64,000 nt of DNA from Fen-1298 sp050015675. GTDB lineage: Bacteria > Bacteroidota > Ignavibacteria > UBA10030. Positions 52,342-60,720 of the stretch are shown one piece after another. The stretch spans positions 1 to 64,000 of the forward strand of contig JBEKAY010000006.1 of assembly GCA_050015675.1 (NCBI GenBank). The letters run 5' to 3'. Below the pieces are notes generated by a model that ran no database searches, had not been told where the DNA came from, and saw only the letters and a list, made by a program, of their open reading frames with translations. The translations under genes and the position numbers were made by a program. Within the stretch, counting starts at the first letter, position 1. Every line of letters starts with the position of its first letter.

Positions 52342-52950
52342 TTATCGGGCGTTCGTGTGGCGGAGCGCTCGTTTAACGAGTTCTTCGAGGGAAATACTTG
52401 AGCCCTCGGTTTCTTTTAATACAAGTCGAATAGACTTTTCAGCGATTTGCAGATTATATCCCAACGATGTGAGCGCTTGAAGCGCTTCTGCACGCATTGC
52501 GGCAGATGCCATACCGAGGGCAGAGAATGGTTCGCTATCAGCAATCGCTTTGCCGGCTTTATCGCGCAGCTCTAAGATCAAACGCTCGGCCGTCTTCTTC
52601 CCAACACCGGGAATTGCCGTCAGAGCAGTGACATTGCCACTGATAAGATGTGATCTGAGTTCTTCAACATTCATTCCAGAAAGAATGCTCTGTGCAATCT
52701 TCGGCCCAATGCCCGACACTGAAATAAGAAGTTTGAAAAGCCGCCGTTCTTCGTCCGAAAAAAATCCAAACAATTGCATAGCATCTTCGCGCACGTGGAA
52801 ATGTGTGAGCAGGGAAATGGAAGAACCGACATCTCCGAGCTTTTCATATGTAGAGAGCGGAATACTCACTGTGTAGCCAATGCCATGTACATCAATAAGA
52901 ATTTCCGTAGGATTTTTATGTTTGAGGATACCTGTTAGGGATGCGATCAT
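52342..52950 (-). CDS. ruvA: Holliday junction DNA helicase subunit RuvA
   Basis: 202 residues from ATG 52950, which overlaps the ruvC stop as ATGA and has GAGGAAA upstream; the frame stays open further but overlaps ruvC. The OB-fold starts MIASLTGILKHKNP, the two helix-hairpin-helix motifs include SGIGPKIAQSIL and PGVGKKTAERLILEL, and the C-terminal domain III that contacts RuvB is complete (SLGYNLQIAEKSIRLV). Tetramers hold the junction for RuvB and RuvC. Confidence 0.95.
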   Translation of the reverse strand: MIASLTGILKHKNPTEILIDVHGIGYTVSIPLSTYEKLGDVGSSISLLTHFHVREDAMQLFGFFSDEERRLFKLLISVSGIGPKIAQSILSGMNVEELRSHLISGNVTALTAIPGVGKKTAERLILELRDKAGKAIADSEPFSALGMASAAMRAEALQALTSLGYNLQIAEKSIRLVLKETEGSSISLEELVKRALRHTNAR

Positions 52951-53522
52951 TTTTTCCTCACGACTCGTTCTGGATGCGAGTGAATGAAATCCGACCAGCT
53001 TCGATGTGTATTCGACGCCGTTCTCCGCGTGTGCCGGGAGGTTGCTTTGCCGCCCGTTATCCGGAACGAATGGCACAAGGCAACTGCGAGAGCGTCCGAA
53101 ACATCGAAATATTTTGGCGCATCGCGAAGCTTCAATTGTGTTTGCACCATAAATTGCACTTGCTGTTTAGAAGCTGCACCGTTGCCGGTGACGGCTTTCT
53201 TGACTTCACGTGGAGAATATTCAGTGGTTGGAATTTCATAATTCACCGCTGCCAAGATTGACACACCGCGCGCGTGGCCAATCTTCAAAGCCGATTGAGC
53301 ATTCTTTCCGTAAAATGCAGTTTCGATTGCAAACTCATCCGGATGATAACGGTTGATGACTTCACACAGTCGGTCGTAAATGCGCTTCAACCGGATTGGC
53401 ATGGATTCATCGCCTGAATTCTTAACAACATTATACGTGAGAACAGAATACTTTCCTCGTTCCACGTCTATAACACCGAAGCCTGTAATGAGAGTGCCAG
53501 GATCAACACCGAGAATTATCAT
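52947..53522 (-). CDS. ruvC: Holliday junction resolvase RuvC
   Basis: 191 residues. Catalytic acids are visible: D7 in LGVDPGTLITGFGVI, E in FAIETAFYG, and the late DVSDALAVALCH pair. The block GHARGVSILAAVNYEIPTTEYSPREVKKAVTGNGAASKQQVQ is family-typical. The C-terminal 25 residues are basic and extend beyond E. coli RuvC. Its stop overlaps the ruvA start (ATGA), indicating translational coupling. Confidence 0.95.
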   Translation of the reverse strand: MIILGVDPGTLITGFGVIDVERGKYSVLTYNVVKNSGDESMPIRLKRIYDRLCEVINRYHPDEFAIETAFYGKNAQSALKIGHARGVSILAAVNYEIPTTEYSPREVKKAVTGNGAASKQQVQFMVQTQLKLRDAPKYFDVSDALAVALCHSFRITGGKATSRHTRRTASNTHRSWSDFIHSHPERVVRKK

Positions 53523-53599
53523 AATAATTCGTGACTAGTCGATCATTAATTTAAAATTTATATAAGACAAATATTTCTAATCGCCATTTCATTAGTTAA

Positions 53600-54358
53600 C
53601 TAACTAACGCCAGTTCCTATTCGTGCTAGTTCCTTGTCGTCAATGTCGAAATTGGCATGTACTTTTTGCACATCCTCATAGTCTTCAAGTATTTCCATCA
53701 GCTTCAATAAATTTTCCGCATCTTTTCCTTCTACCTTTACGGTGTTGTCGGCGACGAGAAGAATTTCTGCGGATTCGATCTTAATACTTTTCGTATTGAG
53801 GGCTTGTTTCACTATCTCAAAATTTTCAGGTGTGCAAATAATACTGTACTCATCACCTTCGATTTTCATGTCTTCGGCTCCAGCATCGAGAATGATGGAG
53901 AGTAAATCGTCTTCCGGTATAACGGACTTTGGAACGAGAATGATGCCTTTCTTGTGAAATTGAAAAGCGACGGATCCTGACATTGCAATTTTGCCGTGAT
54001 TTCGTTCAAGTATATGACGAATATCCGAGATTGTGCGGTTTTTATTGTCCGTTACGGTTTCGATAATAATAGCAACACCACCCGGTCCGTAGACTTCGTA
54101 CACAGCATCTTCATAATTAACACCGGGTAATTCGCCAGTCCCTTTTTGTATAGCGCGCTTAATATTGTCGGCAGGCATGTTGCTTGCTTTCGCCTTATCA
54201 ATCGCGAACCGCAGTCGTGCGTTGCTACTCGGATCGCCGCCGCCAAGTTTTGCGGCGACGGTTATTTCCTTGATGACCTGCGTGAAGACTTTGCCGCGTC
54301 GTGCATCGGTAACGGCTTTCTTCCGCTTGATTGTTGACCACTTACTATGACCGGACAT
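53600..54358 (-). CDS. YebC/PmpR family protein
   Basis: 252 residues, standard for the family. The N-terminus MSGHSKWSTIKRKKAVTDARRGK and the block GGDPSSNARLRFAIDKAKASNMPADNIKRAIQKG are diagnostic; ETVTDNKNRTISDIRHI and a three-domain fold follow. YebC-type proteins have been described as transcription regulators, and recent work on relatives links them to translation of proline stretches. Its place upstream of ruvC is common in bacteria. AGGAG precedes the ATG. Confidence 0.94.
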   Translation of the reverse strand: MSGHSKWSTIKRKKAVTDARRGKVFTQVIKEITVAAKLGGGDPSSNARLRFAIDKAKASNMPADNIKRAIQKGTGELPGVNYEDAVYEVYGPGGVAIIIETVTDNKNRTISDIRHILERNHGKIAMSGSVAFQFHKKGIILVPKSVIPEDDLLSIILDAGAEDMKIEGDEYSIICTPENFEIVKQALNTKSIKIESAEILLVADNTVKVEGKDAENLLKLMEILEDYEDVQKVHANFDIDDKELARIGTGVS

Positions 54359-54506
54359 TTTTCCTCTCCTTACATGTTGAGAGTGTTAGAGCCGTTGAGT
54401 AGATGAACGGTTGTTATTTGAACAGGATGATTGAAATATCCATGCTAAGTTCTTCATGAACTTTTTAAACCTAATGGTTTGTATGTTTCATGGTGTACAT
54501 GCTTTC

Positions 54507-56249
54507 CTATTTTACATCTCGAATTTTTAACTGTGGAACTGTTTCGCCGGCGTATTCGCTTTCATCTAACGAGAATGCTACATCAATCTTGCTGCCGCTT
54601 CGCACACGGCTGAGCAAATGGCCGAGATTAAATCCGATGGCATCAACAACGTGCGTGTTGCTGCGTACTTTAAAACGGAGATGATTCTTTCCTACAATAC
54701 GCGGTTGTCCGAGAACTTCCACGTTACGCGCTGCAAATACGGGGCGCATGTTTTCCGGCCCGAACGGTGCGAATTGATTCAACACGCGAATAAATTTTGG
54801 CGTAAGATCGGAAAGCTGCACTTCTGCATCAATCTTTATTTCCGGCGTAAGCAAATCTTCCGTCAGAAGTTCTGTTGCAACTTGCTTAAATGCTTCGCGA
54901 AACTCATCGATTCTGTCTAATTCCACCGTTAAGCCTGCCGCATATTTGTGCCCGCCAAATTGTATCAGTGTGTTTTCGCACCGCTTCAGTGCGTCGTGAA
55001 TGTTGAAGCCGGAGATACTACGCGCAGAACCTTTCGCAACGCCGTCAACCGTCGTCATCATAATGGTGGGACGATAATACCGCTCTACTAACCGAGACGC
55101 GACAATGCCGATAACACCCGGATGCCACGCTTCCTGGTGTAAAACAATTGCGCTGTCATTATCTGCCTCAAGAAATTTTTCTACAATTTCTTGCGCTTGA
55201 AGAAACGTTTCTTCATCGATCTTCCGCCGTTGAAAGTTTTCATCTTCCATAACACGAGCAATTTGAACAGCATGATCGTATGAATCACTCGCAAGCATTT
55301 CGACTGCGCGGTTGGCGTCTCCTAATCTTCCCACCGCATTGATACGCGGTGCAAGTACGAAGACAATCTGCCCGGAAGAAATTCTGCCAAGTGATAATCC
55401 AGAGGTTTCAATGAGCGCTCGAATTCCAGGTACCGGGATGGAGTTAATAAGCTCTAATCCTAATTTAACCATAACACGGTTTTCATTGACAAGCGGAACA
55501 ATGTCCGCGGTGGTTGCCAATGTTACGTACTGTAAATAATCGAGCAGACGTTTCGGCGCATCTTCGCCAAGTTTGCTTCGAATTGGTTCGGATGCCGCAA
55601 GCGCCTGAATGAGTTTGAATGCAACTCCGCACCCGCAAAGATATTTAAATGGATAAGAACAAGAAGGTTTGAGAGCGTCGAGCACGGCTGTGGCGTTTGG
55701 GATTTCATTCCCCGGTTCATGGTGATCGCAGATGACGACATCGATGCCAAATGAACGAGCATGTTCCACCTGCTGAACTGCTGTAATGCCGCAATCAACA
55801 GCAATCAAAAGCGTAGCGCCGGCATCGCGCACGTGATCGATGCCTGCTGTCGAAATACCGTATCCATCTTTGATTCTGTCCGGAATGAAATAGCTGACGT
55901 TCGCACCCGCATCTTTTAAAAATTTCCACAGCATCGCAGTGCTATCGGTTCCATCAACGTCATAGTCACCGAAGACAACTATATGCTCATTGGTCGAGAT
56001 TGCCAGTGAGATGCGCTTTACGGCGGCATCCATATGATTCATAATAAATGGATCGTGGAGATCTTCCATGCTGGGCCGGAAGAATGTCCGTGCCTTCTCG
56101 AAAGTATCAATGCCTCGGCTTACAAGTATTTCGGTCAGGATAGGAGAGATGGAAAGTTCCTGTGACAATGATTGTGCTGTCTGAGTAATTTCTGGCATCA
56201 AGCTCGTATCTCTGCGAAGTGTCCAGCGGTATTCCCGAATAGGTGACAA
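54507..56249 (-). CDS. recJ: Single-stranded-DNA-specific exonuclease RecJ
   Basis: 580 residues. DHH-domain motifs are present: VVFGDYDVDGTDSTAML (motif I), VICDHHEPGNEIPNATAVLDALK (motif III), and further DHHA1 blocks KGSARSISGFNIHDALK and FGGHKYAAGLTV. A C-terminal OB-like domain follows (NVEVLGQPRIVGKNHLRFKV). The start appears to be TTG 56249, with AAAGGA upstream and a family-like REYRWTL N-terminus. It degrades single strands 5'-3' in recombination and repair, next to the ruv genes. Confidence 0.94.
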   Translation of the reverse strand: MSPIREYRWTLRRDTSLMPEITQTAQSLSQELSISPILTEILVSRGIDTFEKARTFFRPSMEDLHDPFIMNHMDAAVKRISLAISTNEHIVVFGDYDVDGTDSTAMLWKFLKDAGANVSYFIPDRIKDGYGISTAGIDHVRDAGATLLIAVDCGITAVQQVEHARSFGIDVVICDHHEPGNEIPNATAVLDALKPSCSYPFKYLCGCGVAFKLIQALAASEPIRSKLGEDAPKRLLDYLQYVTLATTADIVPLVNENRVMVKLGLELINSIPVPGIRALIETSGLSLGRISSGQIVFVLAPRINAVGRLGDANRAVEMLASDSYDHAVQIARVMEDENFQRRKIDEETFLQAQEIVEKFLEADNDSAIVLHQEAWHPGVIGIVASRLVERYYRPTIMMTTVDGVAKGSARSISGFNIHDALKRCENTLIQFGGHKYAAGLTVELDRIDEFREAFKQVATELLTEDLLTPEIKIDAEVQLSDLTPKFIRVLNQFAPFGPENMRPVFAARNVEVLGQPRIVGKNHLRFKVRSNTHVVDAIGFNLGHLLSRVRSGSKIDVAFSLDESEYAGETVPQLKIRDVK

Positions 56250-56333
56250 AGGTATCCTTTAGTACAATAATTGATTCATTAATTTGGTGAGAAATCTGAG
56301 CACTTGGTTGGATTCAAGCGTACTAAGAATCCA

Positions 56334-56858
56334 GAAGCAAGAAGTGGTTGGTCGATAAGCCGAATTCTGTCTGATCTCGCTGAATGCCAAGGCAATCAAC
56401 GAAACGAGGCAGCCATTTCTCTGGGCGACCTACCCATCCCGTTTTCACTTTCGTGAACTTGCGCGGGCAACTCTATTCCGATTGAGCTCACGCTCAAGCG
56501 GAAACGGGATCTACATGGTCTTGCACCAAGCGGGGTTTCTCTTGTCCCGATATAACCAGAGGCTGCATCGGGATCGCATATGCGACCAACGTCATTACTG
56601 ACGATGCGGTGGTCTCTTACACCACCTTTTCACCTTTCTCTCGATTTCTTCTTGCGAAAAAATCGGGATGTGTGTTTTCTGTGATACTTTCCGTTTCTGC
56701 AGGATGTTGCCTGCGGAACCCCCGCTTTCTAAGTCAGATGCGGGTTGAACCGCTCCTGACAAACACGCGAGGCGCCTTGCCCTGTGGTGTTCGGACTTTC
56801 CTCCCAATTTCATCTAAGATGAAAAAGAGCGGCTGCCTGACGCACCAGCTTCTGCTTC
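56334..56858 (-). ncRNA. rnpB: RNase P RNA (class A)
   Basis: On the minus strand the conserved core is clear. The 5' part has GAGGAAAGTCCGAAC followed by ACAGGGCA; the middle has GGTGAAAAGGTGGTGTAAGAGACCACCG (positions about 56612-56640), then GTGCAAGACCA; the 3' part has GGGTAGGTCGCCCAGAG-like P15/J and ends CAGAATTCGGCTTATCG. P1 pairs the GAAGCAGAAG segment (near 56858) with the CACTTCTTGCTTC segment (near 56340). At about 525 nt it is longer than E. coli M1 (377 nt), with extended P12 and P16/P17 arms. Ends are estimated from the P1 pairing. Confidence 0.95.
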
Positions 56859-56923
56859 TGGACCCAATGTCCAGCGTTCTCAACATAATTCTCACAACTG
56901 TATGAAATGCAATTACTAAAAAA

Positions 56924-57340
56924 TTAACTGGTTAACAATTTCTTTGTATCAATACCGAGGTTTGCTAATTCATCTGCTTCCCGATTATTCTCACGCGGCA
57001 CATGCATAATCATAAATTGAAATGGAGCCGCTACGAGAATATTTTGGATTTGCTGAAAGTGTTTCTTCAGTCTTGCATCCTTCACTTTATATTGACCATT
57101 CAATTGGCGCACCATCAACTCGCTGTCGGAATGGACAACGAGGCGGCTGCATTCGGTTGCCTGCACCAATTTCAGACATGCGGCAAGTGCAGTATATTCA
57201 GCTATATTATTTGTTGCCTTTCCGATATAACCATACTGCGATGCAATTACGTTGCCACGTTCATCCTTTAATACTATGCCGACACCGCTTTCACCAGGAT
57301 TGCCGCGTGAAGCGCCATCAGTATAGGCGAGAATAGTCAT
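56924..57340 (-). CDS. Ribonuclease HI family protein
   Basis: 138 residues. The catalytic carboxylates follow the RNase HI order: YTDGASRGNPG, NNIAEYTAL, HSDSELMVRQL and NREADELAN. It lacks the basic protrusion helix of E. coli RnhA and resembles the archaeal/plant-type RNase HI (YpeP-like) proteins. It would degrade RNA in RNA-DNA hybrids. Its ATG overlaps the stop of the upstream zinc-ribbon gene (ATGA), so the two are translationally coupled. Confidence 0.9.
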   Translation of the reverse strand: MTILAYTDGASRGNPGESGVGIVLKDERGNVIASQYGYIGKATNNIAEYTALAACLKLVQATECSRLVVHSDSELMVRQLNGQYKVKDARLKKHFQQIQNILVAAPFQFMIMHVPRENNREADELANLGIDTKKLLTS

Positions 57341-58068
57341 AGAGTGTTTTTTACGCTCTCAACGATTTCATCCGACACAAGAATGCGGCCGCACCGCTCA
57401 CAAGCGATAAGAGCGGCATTTCTCCTTAGTTCCAACACTCGCTGCGGAGTGACACGGTTAAAACATCCGCCGCAAGACATGCGCTTCACTGCTACAATTG
57501 CACGTCCATCTTCCGCTTTTCGGATTCTGCTATACATCTGGTAATCTACTTTCGAGATTTTTGTTATTATCTTCTCGCGTTGGTGCTGTAATTTTAGCTC
57601 TTCATCTTCATGCTCTTTATTCACTGCAGCGAGTTCCTTCTTTCGGGTTGCAAGTTCTGTTTGGAGTGTTTCAAGTTCGGGTATAAGTTTTTCTGCATCT
57701 TCTTTGGCAAGCATAGCTTTGCCTTCCAACATTTCCATATCTTTCTGGAGCTTTGTGATCTTTTCTTGTGACAGATCGATCTCTCTTGCCAATATATCAT
57801 ATTGCTTATTGGTCTTCACCTGAAATTGTTGAGTTTTATACTTCTCAATTTTTGCCTTGAGAGAAAGGATATCTGTATCCGTTTGATCTCGAAGAACGAT
57901 AGATTTTTTTAAAATATCTTCGAGTCCTTTCTTGCTTGCGAGTTTATTCTTTACGTTCTCTGATAATTCAGCTACGATTTGTGGCAGGTCACCTTTCATT
58001 TCCTGCAGCTCGTTGAGGTTTGAATCAACTAACTGCAACATGTACAACGAGCGTAATCTATTTTCCAA
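57337..58068 (-). CDS. C4 zinc-ribbon coiled-coil protein (DUF164/CT398-like)
   Basis: 243 residues from TTG 58068, chosen because GAGAGGAG lies 6-7 nt before it and the longer frame would overlap the nif3 gene. A long antiparallel coiled coil (about 10-175) is followed by a zinc ribbon with CGGC...CERC spacing (MSCGGCFNRVTP and IACERCGRILV). The family is widespread in bacteria, structurally studied in Chlamydia and Helicobacter, and of unclear function; nucleic-acid or flagellar links have been suggested. It lies between nif3 and rnhA, a common order. Confidence 0.88.
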   Translation of the reverse strand: MENRLRSLYMLQLVDSNLNELQEMKGDLPQIVAELSENVKNKLASKKGLEDILKKSIVLRDQTDTDILSLKAKIEKYKTQQFQVKTNKQYDILAREIDLSQEKITKLQKDMEMLEGKAMLAKEDAEKLIPELETLQTELATRKKELAAVNKEHEDEELKLQHQREKIITKISKVDYQMYSRIRKAEDGRAIVAVKRMSCGGCFNRVTPQRVLELRRNAALIACERCGRILVSDEIVESVKNTL

Positions 58069-58096
58069 TGGTTGCTCCTCTCTGTAAGCAAACAGC

Positions 58097-59209
58097 TTAT
58101 AGTATTTTAATCGGGTTCGTTTTGTGTTTTGTAATGAATACATTCAACGGTTCGTGTGCCGCACGGGCAGCAGACCGTAGTCGATCAGCAATGGGTTTTA
58201 AAATAACTTGTTCAGTTTCCCAGTGGCCGGCATCAATAAGAGCGATCGTGCCATTTGCTTTCTGAAATGCATGATACCGCACATCTGCAGTAACAAAAAC
58301 GTCTGCTTTCGCTGCGATAGCATCGGGTAGGAGATCGCTTCCGGCTCCGCCGCTAACTGCGATGTTCTGAATTTTGTGTGCCAAGTTGCCAGTATAACGC
58401 AATGCGCTGACGCCAAGTGTTCGTTTCAAAGATTTCAAAAATGATCCGAGCAATTGAGGTCTCGGTAATTTACCGAGAGCACCCATTCCGAAGTTTGGAT
58501 TGGGGTTTTCAATAAAATAAATATCGTATGCTGGTTCTTCATATGGGTGAACAGCTTTCAAAGCGGTAATCGCATCAGGCACTCTCGCTCGCGATGCAAC
58601 CATCTCAAGGCGTGTCTCCTCAACGAACTCAAGATTTCCACGCTTTCCTAAAAACGGATGAGATGCTGATGAACCGCAAAAACTTCCTGTTCCTTTCGTA
58701 CCGAAAGAACAGAATGAGTAATTGCCTATAACTCCTGCGCCTGCTTGCGTCATCGCATGTATCACATGCTCCGTATATGCCTCTGGAACGAATACAACAA
58801 TCTTTGCCAGAGAATTTTTCAATGGTGTAAGAAATCGAATATTTATTAATCCGAGTATGTCGGCTAGCGCAAAGCTGACTCCGCCTTGTGCAACATCTAA
58901 ATTGGTATGCGCTGAAAAAAGGGCAATCTTATGTTCTGCAAGCCGCAAGACTAATTCACCAACAGGATCGTTTGCGATAATTGCCGATGGCGGCCGGAAA
59001 AGCAGCGGATGATGCGAGACAATGAGTTCCGCTTTTTGTGTGATTGCTTCGTTAACGATTTGCTTGGTAACGTCGAGTGTTACTAAAATTTTTGTAACCC
59101 TGTTTTGCTTGTCGCCAACTTGCAAACCGACATTATCTTTTTCCCAAGCAATCCACTTTGGCGCCCAGTCTTCAAACAACTGGACAATATTTGTTACATG
59201 CAGGCTCAT
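58097..59209 (-). CDS. Nif3-like dinuclear metal center protein
   Basis: 370 residues. N-terminal block DNVGLQVGD and the metal-binding motif SHHPLLFRP are typical, with AHTNLDVA further on and the C-terminal ligand set AVSGGAGSDLL...VTADVRYH and IDAGHWETE. A PII-like domain is inserted in the middle (about 130-235), as in the longer bacterial members. The family, once called GTP cyclohydrolase I type 2, has no firmly established general function. A terminator hairpin ends 7 bp before the ATG, and there is no ribosome binding site. Confidence 0.92.
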   Translation of the reverse strand: MSLHVTNIVQLFEDWAPKWIAWEKDNVGLQVGDKQNRVTKILVTLDVTKQIVNEAITQKAELIVSHHPLLFRPPSAIIANDPVGELVLRLAEHKIALFSAHTNLDVAQGGVSFALADILGLINIRFLTPLKNSLAKIVVFVPEAYTEHVIHAMTQAGAGVIGNYSFCSFGTKGTGSFCGSSASHPFLGKRGNLEFVEETRLEMVASRARVPDAITALKAVHPYEEPAYDIYFIENPNPNFGMGALGKLPRPQLLGSFLKSLKRTLGVSALRYTGNLAHKIQNIAVSGGAGSDLLPDAIAAKADVFVTADVRYHAFQKANGTIALIDAGHWETEQVILKPIADRLRSAARAAHEPLNVFITKHKTNPIKIL

Positions 59210-59215
59210 ATAAAA

Positions 59216-59246
59216 AAAGTGTCCCGCTGGTTGAGCGGGACACTTT
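59216..59246 (-). terminator. Intrinsic terminator immediately upstream of nif3
   Basis: Perfect 13-bp stem AAAGTGTCCCGCT/AGCGGGACACTTT around a 5-nt loop. On the minus strand it runs straight into TTTTTTTATATG, where the ATG starts nif3. It probably ends the transcript from the REC gene at 59408; nif3 transcripts that read through would have this stem at the start codon. Confidence 0.8.
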
Positions 59247-59407
59247 GTAAAAATCTTTAAGTTTTTTGAACTGTAGTTTTATCGATTATTAATTTCTTTT
59301 TTACCGGCATCTTGATTCGCATTACAACCATTTGTACGGATTCATTTTGCGCTATCGCTTATAAAATGATAACAAAAAAATGATAGAGATGCAAGATGCA
59401 CAGTCTT

Positions 59408-60103
59408 TCAAACATTATCAGAATGACTGCCATGGAAATCTATTTTTTCAAAATTTAGATCGCGTAAGCGCTTAATCTCCGAATCGATGGTATTGAAGCG
59501 GTTCTCAAACGATTTCATCACCTCAGGCTGTACTGTTTCTAAATTTTGACGCTGCAAGAGATCGTAACTTATTTTGACTGCCGCAAGCGGATTGTTGAAT
59601 TCATGACACACTGTGACGACTAATTCACGGATGGCTTGGGCGCGACTTTCAGCCATCGACAATCTTTTTTCGACTGCCTGTTTGTGCTTTCGCAAATGGA
59701 CGCGATCAAGAGTGTTGAGAATTGTTCGCGGTAAATATACTTCCTTAAGATCATCTTTCAGCAGAAAATCTTCAACTCCAAGTTTCATTGCCTCAACAGC
59801 AAGTTTGAAATCGCGAAAGCCAGTTAAAAAGATGATTGGGATGAAACGTCCCATCTGATCCAATTGCAGGCAGAACTCTAAACCGTTCGATGTTGGAAAG
59901 TTGTAATCCATGAGAATCACATCTATCTCTTGATTGTGAGCGATTTCGGCAAGCGCACCTTCAACAGAATCCTTCCAGATAACAACAAATGTGCGTTGTT
60001 GGAAACGTTTGAGAATAACTTGAACCAACTTAGCAAATGTGACATCATCATCCACTAGAAGAACACGTACGGACTTTTGCTGATCACGGTTGAGAGTTTC
60101 CAT
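59408..60103 (-). CDS. Response regulator with HisKA domain but no ATPase
   Basis: 231 residues from ATG 60103 (start uncertain; frame is open to 60226). The receiver has D18D19D20, phospho-acceptor D66 in ILMDYNFPT, LTGF and the lysine of FLLKDDLK. After a linker a HisKA-like hairpin carries a genuine H-box, TVCHEFNNPLAAVK, then the protein ends at ELEKIDFHG-type residues with no HATPase domain. It could receive phosphate on its histidine only from another kinase, so it may act as a phosphorelay intermediate or dimerisation partner. It is divergent from the two regulators at 60325-62091. Confidence 0.83.
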   Translation of the reverse strand: METLNRDQQKSVRVLLVDDDVTFAKLVQVILKRFQQRTFVVIWKDSVEGALAEIAHNQEIDVILMDYNFPTSNGLEFCLQLDQMGRFIPIIFLTGFRDFKLAVEAMKLGVEDFLLKDDLKEVYLPRTILNTLDRVHLRKHKQAVEKRLSMAESRAQAIRELVVTVCHEFNNPLAAVKISYDLLQRQNLETVQPEVMKSFENRFNTIDSEIKRLRDLNFEKIDFHGSHSDNV

Positions 60104-60324
60104 ACATTGATAGTACCACAAGTTCATATAATATTCAACGATAGAATTGTTCTTTGGTATATATGGATGAAATATTTTTAAATTTGGGATGATATGCGCT
60201 TTCTTGTAGAATTGTTTGCTTTTCATAAGTATTCTTCATATAATCACCATCGTAAATACCTGTTAAGAATTTTTAAATGTCCTGTTTCCAAGACGAAAAC
60301 AGACATTCTGTGAGGAGATGCTCT

Positions 60325-60696
60325 ATGCCAGCAAAAAACAAAATTTTAGTTGTTGATGATGAAGAAGCGCTTCGCGTTGTCCTCAGTGGCGAATTAGAAG
60401 GCGAAGGGTATCAAGTGTCGAGTGCTGTTGATGGACAAACAGCGATTGATGTTTTAACGACTAACGAATTTGATCTCATTCTGTTGGATATCAAGATGCC
60501 CAATGTTGATGGATTCGAAGTGCTAAAGTTTGTAAAAGACCGCTGGCCTAAAACCAAAGTGGTGATGCTCACAGGTTTTGCTGATCTTAAGAATGCTATC
60601 GAGTCGAAGAAACTCGGTGCGGAAGATTTTGTTAGTAAGCCATATGATCTCGTCGATCTGCTCACCACAGTCGAAAGAGTTCTTACGAGCGCATAA
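60325..60696 (+). CDS. Stand-alone receiver domain protein (CheY-like)
   Basis: 123 residues from ATG 60325, preceded by GAGGAG at 8 nt. A single REC domain with D11D12, acceptor D55 in LILLDIKMPN, T in MLTGF and K in FVSKPYD. No output domain. It is 24 bp upstream of an NtrC-type regulator and shares its receiver style, so it may compete for the same kinase or act as a phosphate sink. A longer frame to 60277 exists but lacks a ribosome site. Confidence 0.88.
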   Translation: MPAKNKILVVDDEEALRVVLSGELEGEGYQVSSAVDGQTAIDVLTTNEFDLILLDIKMPNVDGFEVLKFVKDRWPKTKVVMLTGFADLKNAIESKKLGAEDFVSKPYDLVDLLTTVERVLTSA

Positions 60697-60720
60697 ATAC
60701 GGCAAGGGAGACCTGCCGCT

